Assembly (NCBI GenBank): GCA_003174035.1
Contig: PRDV01000051.1
Span: 1 to 15,463, forward strand
DNA length: 15,463 nt
Direction: 5' to 3'
DNA from: Candidatus Babelota bacterium
GTDB lineage: Bacteria > Babelota > Babeliae > Babelales > Babelaceae
Shown here in pieces: positions 7,355 to 14,337 of this stretch; within the stretch, counting starts at the first letter, position 1, and each line of letters opens with the position of its first letter. The notes under the pieces are model-generated. The model was not told the origin of the DNA and did no database searches. It worked only from the letters and a program-made list of their open reading frames with translations. The position numbers were made by a program, and so were the translations under genes.

Positions 7355-8905
7355 TCAATAATGAACATCGAGATCCGATTTCAGTTCTGCCCGCACAGGC
7401 CGTGGTGCCGGTTTTGTCAGAGCAGCAATTGCCTTGCACGCCGCGTCTTCCTGAGCTTCTTGTACCGAAGCAGATGCATCGCCGACTGCTATAACCTTAT
7501 CACCGTGCAAAACTTTCGTATAATAACGCACTGGATCAGCCAATTTTCTTTCTGCGCTCCAATCCTCGTATACAGGCTTTTTCATACCATGATACTTCGC
7601 CAAACACTCAACATATTTTCGAGGCTCAGGCAAAGTTTTTTGCCGTGCACGCACCCATTTGTACCATTCTCTTAACAAGATGCCTGCGGCACATTCTTGA
7701 GCGTCATACAGAGTATCCTCAACGATATACGCAAAAATTCCATCCTTATCGTGAGGAATTTCCTTAAACCGCACCTTCATGCCAAACCATCTTTCTGCAC
7801 CTTCAGAAATAGTGTAGTCAGGCGACGGCTCCCTCATAAGTTGCGTCCATTCATGTAACCATTGGCGTGCATTTTTCCCTTTTACCGTTTTTACCTTTTC
7901 GATAAATTGTGCTGTTGTTAGATCAACGAGCTTTATTTTCGAGAGCTCATCTAATACCTGCTGAGCAGCTCCTTCTTGAGCTTCTTTCCTTGATCGGCCC
8001 TGACCAGAGATCCTAAATCCGAGGCACCCTTTCAAGCGAGCAATTGAGGCAGGAGCCCACAATTCTGCCTTAAAGAAAGGTTCTTTTTTTTCAACTTCCT
8101 GTAACACGGTAAGTTCAAGTTTTTGCGCGATGCTATTAAGCCGAGAGCGGTGCCCATAATCTAGAACATTTACAGCCCAGGAAGGACTGCTGTTACCATA
8201 AAAATTATTTTCAATCACATAGTCTTGGTCTTGAGGGAGTATGGGCAATCTTTGTTTATATTCCTCACCCAATTGAGTTCGAATAAAGGTAATATCCTCA
8301 AGGTATTCCTCTCTTGAACCCTTTTTTTGCTTTGCTTTAAGGAGATAAGCACCTCCTGTGGCCTCTTGCCATTGCTGAATAATTACTTTAGGAGGAAGGA
8401 GATACAGGGGCTTATTTTTAAGCATAGGAGACCAGAACCTCTCTATGAATCTTTGAGCAACCTGGGGACCGCCATCCTTATACAAAGCACAGATGAGCGC
8501 TTCAACAACATCAGCCAAAATGGCATCCTTCATCTTTTGATTACCGAGTATGATGAATTTTTCAAGATGTAGCTTGTCACCGAGCAAGGCTAGTACTGCA
8601 TTTTGCTCAAGCGCCGTACGCGCTTGAGTTAAACTATCAGGGCTCTTTTGCGGCAATTTCAACTTAAGAAGCATCTCAGTCAAAGCAAGATGTAAGATAG
8701 TATCACCGTACAGTTCATATTTCTCGTAATTTTTTTTGGGGTTGGAGCACTTTGTAGTCAGCGCTTTTACGAGTCTACTCGGCTTTTTAAATGAATAGCC
8801 GAGAACCTTTTCCAGTTCGGTCACGTCACCCGGCAAACTTTTCTCCATCCCCTTAAGCAAAGAAAGAGAAAATAGACTCAGGATCAGCATACATTTCGTA
8901 TTCAT
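7355..8905 (-). CDS. Exported RNase III-like endonuclease with several dsRNA-binding domains
   Basis: A 516-residue protein combining a signal peptide with an RNase III fold. Residues 1-19 (NTKCMLILSLFSLSLLKG, then ME) form a Sec signal. Residues 29-162 are a class I RNase III domain: signature YEKYELYGDTIL (60-71) and ILADVVEALICALYKDGG (129-146). E64, D68, D132 and E135 match the four metal-binding catalytic residues (Aquifex E40, D44, D107, E110), so the domain looks active. Residues 252-321 are a good dsRNA-binding domain ending GQGRSRKEAQEGAAQQVL. Residues about 346-415 and 428-497 are two weaker copies (ends DAQECAAGILL and VQEAQEDAACKAIAAL). Residues 172-245 may hold another degenerate one. 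Bacterial RNase III is normally about 220-250 aa with one such domain and no signal. It follows mraY by 10 nt, and AAGGAGA 5 nt before the ATG overlaps the mraY stop. Location outside the cytoplasm and a host RNA target are inferences. Confidence 0.85.
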   Translation of the reverse strand: MNTKCMLILSLFSLSLLKGMEKSLPGDVTELEKVLGYSFKKPSRLVKALTTKCSNPKKNYEKYELYGDTILHLALTEMLLKLKLPQKSPDSLTQARTALEQNAVLALLGDKLHLEKFIILGNQKMKDAILADVVEALICALYKDGGPQVAQRFIERFWSPMLKNKPLYLLPPKVIIQQWQEATGGAYLLKAKQKKGSREEYLEDITFIRTQLGEEYKQRLPILPQDQDYVIENNFYGNSSPSWAVNVLDYGHRSRLNSIAQKLELTVLQEVEKKEPFFKAELWAPASIARLKGCLGFRISGQGRSRKEAQEGAAQQVLDELSKIKLVDLTTAQFIEKVKTVKGKNARQWLHEWTQLMREPSPDYTISEGAERWFGMKVRFKEIPHDKDGIFAYIVEDTLYDAQECAAGILLREWYKWVRARQKTLPEPRKYVECLAKYHGMKKPVYEDWSAERKLADPVRYYTKVLHGDKVIAVGDASASVQEAQEDAACKAIAALTKPAPRPVRAELKSDLDVHY

Positions 8906-8910
8906 AGTAT

Positions 8911-8917
8911 TCTCCTT
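8911..8917 (-). promoter_or_regulatory. Ribosome binding site of the RNase III gene, overlapping the mraY stop
   Basis: AAGGAGA on the minus strand, 5 nt before the ATG at 8903-8905. Its first two bases belong to the mraY TAA (8916-8918), so ribosomes ending mraY could feed the next start. Confidence 0.7.
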
Positions 8918-9977
8918 AACGCATTTTAAGCGTCATCAAAGCAAGCAGACATAAGACAATGGTAATAATGCCAAAGCGCGTGGTAATACGTGCTTCAGGC
9001 CATCCTAATAATTCAAAATGATGGTGCAGCGGTGCCATTTTAAAGAGGCGCTTGCCGGTATACTTAAACGAGACAACCTGTGCAATCACTGATAATGTTT
9101 CGGCAACGAATAAGCCCCCAGCAATGGGCAGCAACAGTTCTTGGCGAGCCATAAGCGCCATAAGAGCAAGGCCACTTCCTAAGGCGAGAGAACCAACATC
9201 TCCCATCCAAATCTGGGCGGGATAGGCGTTATACCATAAAAATCCAAACGACGCTCCTACGAGCGTAGTGCCCAGAATAGCAATTTCAGAAGTTGGGGTA
9301 AAAGGAATGTATAAATAATGAGCAAAGACCGCATTTCCTGCAAGAAAACTGATAAGTGCAAAGGTACCAAAGTTAGGAATCAGAGAACCAATAGCAAGAC
9401 CATCAAGGCCATCAGTTAGATTTACTGCATTGCTCGTTCCAATTAAAATAAAGACGGCCCAAGGGATCAACAATAACCCAAGATGTGGTGAGAAATGCTT
9501 GAAAAATGGAACGCAAACTTCGGTCGAGGGTGCGACAAACCAATACCAAGAAAGAGTCACGAGTAGACCGACGACAAGCTGTGCTCTAAATTTATGCGAT
9601 TCTCGTATTCCTTTACGCCAACGAATCTTGGATACATCATCCCACAGTCCGATTGCCCCAAATCCCACGAGGCATCCCAAAAAAACCCACACTTCTGGTA
9701 CCAAAAGATTACACCACAACAATGCGGTTACTACGGTGGTCAAGAGCACAAAGAGGCCCCCCATCGTTGGTGTGTCATGCTTAGCTTGATGTGTTTCAGG
9801 AGTATATTCACGTGCTTTTGAACGGAACTGCCCCGCTTGATTAATAAACCATGAGCCAAAAATAAATGAAAGTACTAATGCAGTCAGGAGCGCTGCCATC
9901 ATGCGGAACGTCACATAATGAACAACATTAAAAAAACTCACGTACTGGGTAAGCCATTGAGAAATATGATACAGCAT
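8916..9977 (-). CDS. mraY: Phospho-N-acetylmuramoyl-pentapeptide transferase
   Basis: A 353-residue polytopic inner-membrane enzyme that transfers phospho-MurNAc-pentapeptide from UDP to undecaprenyl phosphate, giving lipid I for peptidoglycan. Numbering from the start chosen here, motifs are HDTPTMGG (67-74), the double aspartate in GLWDDVSK (D113, D114), NLTDGLDGL (186-194), WMGDVGSLALG with D260, and the HHH triad in APLHHHFELLGW (318-320). All canonical catalytic residues are present. The frame stays open upstream to an ATG at 10085, but the family begins MLYHxSQWL, which occurs at 9977 and has GAGG (9985-9988) 7 nt upstream; the 36-residue extension has no counterpart and is rejected. 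It heads a two-gene unit with the exported RNase III, away from the usual division/cell-wall cluster. It implies that the organism still makes peptidoglycan precursors. Confidence 0.96.
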   Translation of the reverse strand: MLYHISQWLTQYVSFFNVVHYVTFRMMAALLTALVLSFIFGSWFINQAGQFRSKAREYTPETHQAKHDTPTMGGLFVLLTTVVTALLWCNLLVPEVWVFLGCLVGFGAIGLWDDVSKIRWRKGIRESHKFRAQLVVGLLVTLSWYWFVAPSTEVCVPFFKHFSPHLGLLLIPWAVFILIGTSNAVNLTDGLDGLAIGSLIPNFGTFALISFLAGNAVFAHYLYIPFTPTSEIAILGTTLVGASFGFLWYNAYPAQIWMGDVGSLALGSGLALMALMARQELLLPIAGGLFVAETLSVIAQVVSFKYTGKRLFKMAPLHHHFELLGWPEARITTRFGIITIVLCLLALMTLKMR

Positions 9978-9984
9978 ACAACAA

Positions 9985-9988
9985 CCTC
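9985..9988 (-). promoter_or_regulatory. Ribosome binding site deciding the mraY start
   Basis: GAGG on the minus strand, 7 nt before the ATG at 9975-9977. It favours this start over the ATG at 10085, which has no comparable site and would add a non-homologous N-terminus. Confidence 0.6.
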
Positions 9989-10150
9989 GCTTATGAAGAA
10001 CAGCATAGCAGAAATATGCACCTTTTGACATATACAAGAACTTATCTAAACTAAGGGGTAGCTTTATGAAGAATGATCTACTCATACATCCACTATATTA
10101 CGTACTACAGTAGGCTCTTCATGATACATTTTTAACTTTGAGGATTACTT

Positions 10151-10588
10151 ATGAAAACATATATTAAAAACGGACTTGTCTTCTGCTCAGCAGTATGCTT
10201 ACTTACCCCAAGCATAGGGGCTATGCAAGATCCTACTCCAGAAAATAACCAAGCACAAAGACCAAAATTAGTGCTTGAATTTGAAACGCCTACCCAGTAC
10301 ATGGAAGCCTTCATGGATCCGTCAAAAAAACCGGAAAAAAGCTTTATCTGGTGGGCAGCTCAAATGATATTGCTCTGTCAGCAAGATCCTAAATTAAAAA
10401 GGTTCTCCGTTTTGCTTGGCCAAGCTGCCAAAGGAAACCCAGATGAACCTAAGATCAATCGAGCAACGGTTGTTTCAAAACTGTTTCTGCAATATCAATC
10501 TTTTTTCTCACAAGAACTACAAAATTATATCCTCAAAGTAGGATTGCAAAACGTTCTAGCAGCTATGAAGCGAAGAGCAGAAAAATAA
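10151..10588 (+). CDS. Small exported protein of unknown function
   Basis: A 145-residue protein I do not recognise. Residues 1-24 are a Sec signal peptide (K2, K6, core LVFCSAVCLLTPSIGA, then MQ). The mature part starts with a proline/glutamine-rich segment (26-38) and then appears all-helical: FETPTQYMEAFMDPSKKPEKSF-type start (about 44-65), WWAAQMILLCQQ (67-78) and a basic amphipathic tail ending AAMKRRAEK. The start is well supported by TTGAGGA 6 nt upstream of ATG, and the gene ends 20 nt before a strong intrinsic terminator, so it is a single-gene unit. It is divergent from mraY and convergent with the ankyrin gene. The last conclusion is only that it is a real, secreted or periplasmic orphan. 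Confidence 0.75.
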   Translation: MKTYIKNGLVFCSAVCLLTPSIGAMQDPTPENNQAQRPKLVLEFETPTQYMEAFMDPSKKPEKSFIWWAAQMILLCQQDPKLKRFSVLLGQAAKGNPDEPKINRATVVSKLFLQYQSFFSQELQNYILKVGLQNVLAAMKRRAEK

Positions 10589-10607
10589 TAATCTAATGAA
10601 TGTTGTG

Positions 10608-10635
10608 AAAGGGGCTTTAAAAGCCCCTTTTTTTT
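10608..10635 (+). terminator. Intrinsic terminator of the small exported gene
   Basis: AAAGGGGCTT (10608-10617), loop TAA, AAGCCCCTTT (10621-10630), with an unbroken run of eight T at 10628-10635: a 10-bp stem and classical U tract on the plus strand. It also lies 10 nt beyond the stop of the convergent ankyrin gene, although the minus strand has only three T after the stem. Confidence 0.92.
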
Positions 10636-10639
10636 GCGT

Positions 10640-12013
10640 CTAATTTCTGGTATGGTCCTGTCGATAATCATAGTAAGACTTAGCGATGATAAGCAACGCA
10701 CAACCAGCAATCCCCAACGCTATCGTTTTGGGGGTAAAAAAGCTTTTGTTCTTCGCTGTTGCAGTTGTATCGGGAACTGCAGGAGCGACCGGTGCTGGCT
10801 GCGCAGGTGGCACAGATGGTGCCAATGGCAACCGTGATAAGATTGAAGGTGTAGGACGCCTTACCCGAGGATTCTGTTGTGGTGAGAGCGGATGAGAATC
10901 AGAAGATGGCCATGTTACCGATGGCGTTGCCAGTGACATTGCCAGTTGCATTGCCGGTGGCATCGGACCATTAACCGAACGTAACAAGTTACCAATCTTA
11001 GCTCCAATCATGCCACCTTTTCCATCACCCCAAACTTCTAAATGTTGGTCAAAGGCTACTTCAACTGCTCGCGCAGCCTGCGGAAACTCATTTTTTACCT
11101 GCTGATGTGCATATAAAAAAGCCTCTAACAATCTGCCTGGTTCTGGAGCAGGAATTCCTGCCAATGGCCCATCGGTAAAGTAATCTAGCGGATCGTCAAG
11201 AATTTTCCAATACTCTATAGTCAAATCAAGACCTTCTTCAAACGTTGTAAGAATAATGGTGGGATCGCCTTGTTGATACGATTTTAAAGCAGCTGCAAAA
11301 GCAGCACTTTGCGGATGCTGTTGCTGAAAAATCTCCCAAGGAGTGGATAGTTTCAAACGCTTCGGGGCAAGAGGAGGCGAGAAAAATTGATCTTCATCAT
11401 TACTATCTTCTTCTGTCTCGTTAAATTGCTCGATTTCATCGACACTCCAACTCTTCTTCAATGCAGAAGACTGTTGCGCTGTGAAAGGCTCAGGTACTTT
11501 TGAAGGATGTGGTGGTTTTGACGAGCCAAGAGATACTCCTACCCCCGCGCCATCATCTTCTATGTGAGCAAGGTACTCTTTTCCGGCCTGAACACCTTTC
11601 TTCACGGCCTCTTCCAATTTTTGCTTACCCACAATAAGTTGTTCAACAGTTTTACCGGCATCATTTGGCATAGTATATGACGCACCTTGAGAGATTAAAA
11701 ATTCAAGACAACGCGCGTGACCTTCGGTAACTGCTAGATGCAGCACGGTATTACCATGCTCGCCTTGCGTATTGAGCCACTGCTGGTTCTGTTTAAATAC
11801 CTCTTCGTGTTCTTGAACACACCTTATTACTGCTTGAAATCCTTCTTTTTTTGCTAATGAAAGTAGCGTGGTGTGGGTTAGTTCAACGAGCGGATTTACC
11901 TCTGTGGATTTTTTAGGTGATCCTGTCTGCAATGCTCCAACAGGAAATTGTGCTGCCTGAAGGTGAGGCAGCAATGACATCGTTAAAAAAATAATCTTAC
12001 GTTTAGGCAACAT
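10640..12013 (-). CDS. Exported ankyrin-like protein with C-terminal membrane tail
   Basis: A 457-residue protein with modular layout. Residues 1-20 are a signal peptide (KRK, core IIFLTMSLL, HLQA). Residues 47-138 hold an ankyrin pair, clearest at HGNTVLHLAVTEGHARCLEF (86-105) followed by LISQGASY. An acidic patch (193-209, EIEQFNETEEDSNDEDQ) precedes APKRLKL (216-222). Residues 226-345 form a helical unknown domain, 349-415 a proline/alanine-rich linker, and 424-428 the motif SFFTP, followed by a hydrophobic segment (429-444) and a polar/basic tail. Together these suggest a surface or membrane-anchored protein-binding factor. The shorter gene at 13359-14180 is a paralogue sharing the ankyrin part and SFFTP tail. 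The ribosome site is a G-rich GGGGGA 6 nt before ATG. Function and partner are unknown; a host-interaction role is inference from ankyrin repeats and export. Confidence 0.82.
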   Translation of the reverse strand: MLPKRKIIFLTMSLLPHLQAAQFPVGALQTGSPKKSTEVNPLVELTHTTLLSLAKKEGFQAVIRCVQEHEEVFKQNQQWLNTQGEHGNTVLHLAVTEGHARCLEFLISQGASYTMPNDAGKTVEQLIVGKQKLEEAVKKGVQAGKEYLAHIEDDGAGVGVSLGSSKPPHPSKVPEPFTAQQSSALKKSWSVDEIEQFNETEEDSNDEDQFFSPPLAPKRLKLSTPWEIFQQQHPQSAAFAAALKSYQQGDPTIILTTFEEGLDLTIEYWKILDDPLDYFTDGPLAGIPAPEPGRLLEAFLYAHQQVKNEFPQAARAVEVAFDQHLEVWGDGKGGMIGAKIGNLLRSVNGPMPPAMQLAMSLATPSVTWPSSDSHPLSPQQNPRVRRPTPSILSRLPLAPSVPPAQPAPVAPAVPDTTATAKNKSFFTPKTIALGIAGCALLIIAKSYYDYRQDHTRN

Positions 12014-12058
12014 GTTTATTCCCCCACGTGGTGTTTTAATTAGATAAAAGCTCTATCT

Positions 12059-12088
12059 AGTATACCACCCAATCCTCCTCAATAAAAA
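12059..12088 (-). promoter_or_regulatory. Possible promoter of the large ankyrin gene, with adjacent inverted repeat
   Basis: On the minus strand TATACT (12059-12064, 5/6) is preceded by TTTTTA (12083-12088) with an 18-nt spacer. Immediately downstream a 6-bp inverted repeat TAGATA/TATCTA (12041-12046 and 12054-12059) spans the expected start of transcription and could be an operator or a leader hairpin. The ATG lies about 40 nt further on. Confidence 0.35.
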
Positions 12089-12122
12089 GGGGGATTATTA
12101 GGGGAGAATTTTTAGGATATGC

Positions 12123-13265
12123 TCACTGTTCAATCGCACTACTCGTTAAAACAGGAAATAGCCTATCCTTATCATTTTTATGATGATTGATAGTCTGCTG
12201 GAGAATCTTCAGTTCCGATTGCTGATCAGCTTCGAATAATCCCCATTTTGGGTGTTTAGACCATTCCCCATAATCCTGCGCCAACAAAGTTTGTGCAAGC
12301 TCAATCAAATTCGCTTTATCCGACGTGATTGAAACAAGTCGCTTTTGCGTAAACTCATTAATCCAAACGTCATAGATAGCAGCACATTCTCTTTTCTGTG
12401 CCTCTTCAAGCTTGGCAATAAAAGATTCGCGAGCAAAAAGCAAAAAAATATTTTGAGCATCAAAGTGTAGAACCTCATCAGGGAACTTTTGATGAAATTC
12501 CTTAAGCAGGTGTTCCATTCTTCCAACCCAATCTGTGGGATCAATTTTCTTAAAGGGATTTGTTAATCCATAGTTTTCGCAATAGGCAGCTTGCATCTCT
12601 CTGAGGCTATCAATTTCGGCATAAAGATTTTCTATATCCTGCCATCCTAAACCAAGACGATTTTTTTCAGGCATTATCTTACTAAGATATTCCTCTGGCG
12701 TTATATCAGATGCAGGATCTGAAGACTCGAGAATTTCAGCAAGTTTTTGATGAAAATAGGTGGTGGTATATTCCTGCAAAAGTGTTAAAAAAGCGTTTTT
12801 CTCTTCCTGAGTAAATGCATCAGTGATTGCATCATGTGCAAGCAAGTAATGTGGATTATTTTGAAGGCTTGGACCGTGATCAGGCCACATGTCACGAAAA
12901 GACGGTATATGGGATGAGGCTTGAGCAAAAAATTCCAACAAATTGCGTTGCCATACTGTATCGGCAGGTATACTTCTCATGTCATAAGCAAACTTTTTTT
13001 GTCGTATTATTCTGACACCTAAAGCTAGTATACCCCCAAGAGCTGCGGCTGCACCAGATCCCCATATTGCCAGCGAAGCGGTCTTGCCTAGCGCTGGAAT
13101 AGTCAGATAATCCAAGATAGATTTATCTTTGGTTGTTCCTTCTTGGGAAGCACCAGATACACTAGCACGAGGAGCATCCTGTGCTTCAATTTTCTCTTTT
13201 TCCATCGCGAAAAGCGATGAGGAATAAATACATGCTCCAAAAATTACCACTCTCATTATGCTCAT
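12123..13265 (-). CDS. Exported or membrane-anchored protein of unknown function
   Basis: A 380-residue protein I do not recognise. Starting at the ATG at 13265, residues 1-20 form a signal peptide (R5, core VVIFGACIYSSSLFA, then ME). A polar linker (22-60) leads to a glycine/alanine-rich transmembrane segment (about 63-87, IWGSGAAAALGGILALGV) followed by basic RIIRQKK. The remaining 290 residues are hydrophilic and predominantly helical, with many E, K and Q. If the signal is cleaved, the large domain would face the cytoplasm; if not, the protein has two spanning segments. The frame extends to a GTG at 13271, but that codon lies inside the strong GAGGAGGAG ribosome site and cannot be the start. 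It sits between the two ankyrin paralogues on the same strand, with its own likely promoter at 13300-13327. No catalytic motif was seen. Confidence 0.78.
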   Translation of the reverse strand: MSIMRVVIFGACIYSSSLFAMEKEKIEAQDAPRASVSGASQEGTTKDKSILDYLTIPALGKTASLAIWGSGAAAALGGILALGVRIIRQKKFAYDMRSIPADTVWQRNLLEFFAQASSHIPSFRDMWPDHGPSLQNNPHYLLAHDAITDAFTQEEKNAFLTLLQEYTTTYFHQKLAEILESSDPASDITPEEYLSKIMPEKNRLGLGWQDIENLYAEIDSLREMQAAYCENYGLTNPFKKIDPTDWVGRMEHLLKEFHQKFPDEVLHFDAQNIFLLFARESFIAKLEEAQKRECAAIYDVWINEFTQKRLVSITSDKANLIELAQTLLAQDYGEWSKHPKWGLFEADQQSELKILQQTINHHKNDKDRLFPVLTSSAIEQ

Positions 13266-13270
13266 AACCA

Positions 13271-13279
13271 CTCCTCCTC
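13271..13279 (-). promoter_or_regulatory. Ribosome binding site fixing the start at 13265
   Basis: GAGGAGGAG on the minus strand, 5 nt before the ATG at 13263-13265. It overlaps the upstream in-frame GTG (13269-13271), which rules that codon out as the initiator. Confidence 0.75.
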
Positions 13280-13299
13280 AAATTGTAGGGGTTACTTAT

Positions 13300-13327
13300 A
13301 CTATAACAAAAAAAGCGCCCCTGAAAA
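13300..13327 (-). promoter_or_regulatory. Possible promoter overlapping the upstream gene's terminator
   Basis: On the minus strand TTTTCA (13322-13327, 4/6) and TATAGT (13300-13305, 5/6) are 16 nt apart. The -35 box lies in the loop of the hairpin that ends the 13359-14180 gene, so termination and restart would be only a few bases apart. Confidence 0.4.
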
Positions 13328-13338
13328 GAGAGCGCTTT
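13308..13338 (-). terminator. Intrinsic terminator of the short ankyrin gene
   Basis: On the minus strand AAAGCGC (13338-13332), a 13-nt loop, then GCGCTTT (13318-13312), continuing into a seven-T run (13314-13308). It lies 21 nt after the stop at 13359. The stem is short (7 bp) but the U tract is good. Confidence 0.75.
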
Positions 13339-13358
13339 GAAAATACTTTGTTACGTGA

Positions 13359-14180
13359 TTAACTCGGGTTCTCTTTCTTACGTTGCGAATAAGCTCCAGC
13401 AATCTGCCAAATAACCGCACCAACAGCAACAGTCGCTAGTCCAAGACACACGCCTGTTACTACTGGCGTGAAAAAGCTTTGTTTCTTTTGTGTTGCTGCT
13501 TGTGATGGCTGAGATACAATTCCTGTAGTAGGAGGTAATCCTAGGATTCTATTTGTTTGCGCTCTAGCATCTTCTCGATCTCTATGCATTTGCGCTATAA
13601 AGTCTTGCGAATCTTTTATTGATTTCTGAATTCCTGCTGCAATCCTTGCACGTTCTGCCTCTGCCTGCGCAGCTGCTGCACTTGCCACAGTTGATACAGT
13701 TGATACTCTCAATGGAAATCGAGTAGAAGCCGAGACAGGATTTGGTTTAATTTCTAAACTCATACCATTGATTTTCTTTTGTAGAACAGCTTCAAATGGG
13801 CTTCCTTTCACCGCATCTTGTACAGACTGGCCGCCGCTATTTTTTTTAGTGTAATCTGCTCCCCTTGCCAGCAAATAGGTAAAGCATCCAAGATGTCCTG
13901 CTGCAAAAGCACGATGTAAAATTGTATCACCTTGATCGTCTTGCTCATTAATCCATTGAGGATGTGCATTAAAAAAATCTTCATGTGATTCAATGCAAGA
14001 TCGTATCAACGCAAATCGATTAGCATCCGCAAGCCGGTGTAATGTTTTCATATCCACGGTAACGGGAGCAGGCTGCGCAGACGGTACCGGCGCCCCTTGC
14101 TCTACCTTAATAGGATAAGGCGCTTGCGATGCCTGTAAAGTACCAATCAAACTAATGAAAAATAAAGATTTTGTTAACAT
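13359..14180 (-). CDS. Exported short ankyrin-like protein with C-terminal membrane tail
   Basis: A 273-residue paralogue of the 457-residue ankyrin protein at 10640-12013. Residues 1-20 are a signal peptide (core LFFISLIGTL, QASQA). A proline/alanine linker (29-40, containing SAQPAPV) precedes an ankyrin pair at 45-137, clearest at QGDTILHRAFAAGHLGCF (83-100) and LLARGADYT. Residues 160-212 are alanine-, glutamine- and arginine-rich and likely helical or coiled coil. SFFTP at 235-239 is followed by a hydrophobic stretch (240-260) and the basic tail SQRKKENPS. Both paralogues keep IRxCxExHExxF, QWxN, GxTxLHxAxxxGHxxC and GAxYT in order, so they share ancestry, but the middle domain of the larger protein is missing here. 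AAGGA 7 nt before the ATG supports the start, and an intrinsic terminator follows. Likely surface or membrane-anchored; partner unknown. Confidence 0.82.
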   Translation of the reverse strand: MLTKSLFFISLIGTLQASQAPYPIKVEQGAPVPSAQPAPVTVDMKTLHRLADANRFALIRSCIESHEDFFNAHPQWINEQDDQGDTILHRAFAAGHLGCFTYLLARGADYTKKNSGGQSVQDAVKGSPFEAVLQKKINGMSLEIKPNPVSASTRFPLRVSTVSTVASAAAAQAEAERARIAAGIQKSIKDSQDFIAQMHRDREDARAQTNRILGLPPTTGIVSQPSQAATQKKQSFFTPVVTGVCLGLATVAVGAVIWQIAGAYSQRKKENPS

Positions 14181-14337
14181 TTCGAGTTCCTTTTCTCACG
14201 CATACATTATTTTATTTGCATATATAATTAATGTTAACAAAAGAAGGGATGTTAAACAAATGGTGCACATGAAAGATTGATTTCTGCTCTATTAGGTTGC
14301 TTAATGAGCTTTCCCAGACATGTGCTACAATGCACAC

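Noticed and set aside
9430..9821. Two overlapping plus-strand frames of 75-119 codons
   Set aside because: Antisense to mraY, whose conserved motifs fully explain this stretch.
9978..10085. A 36-residue N-terminal extension of MraY
   Set aside because: MraY proteins begin at the MLYHxSQWL motif, which has its own GAGG site; the extension has no family counterpart.
10910..10970. Imperfect short repeats of a GCATTGCCRGT-like unit
   Set aside because: Explained as low-complexity coding for the Met/Pro/Ala-rich segment of the ankyrin protein; copies are few and diverged.
13269..13271. GTG as start of the 12123-13265 gene
   Set aside because: It overlaps the Shine-Dalgarno itself; the ATG at 13265 is correctly spaced.
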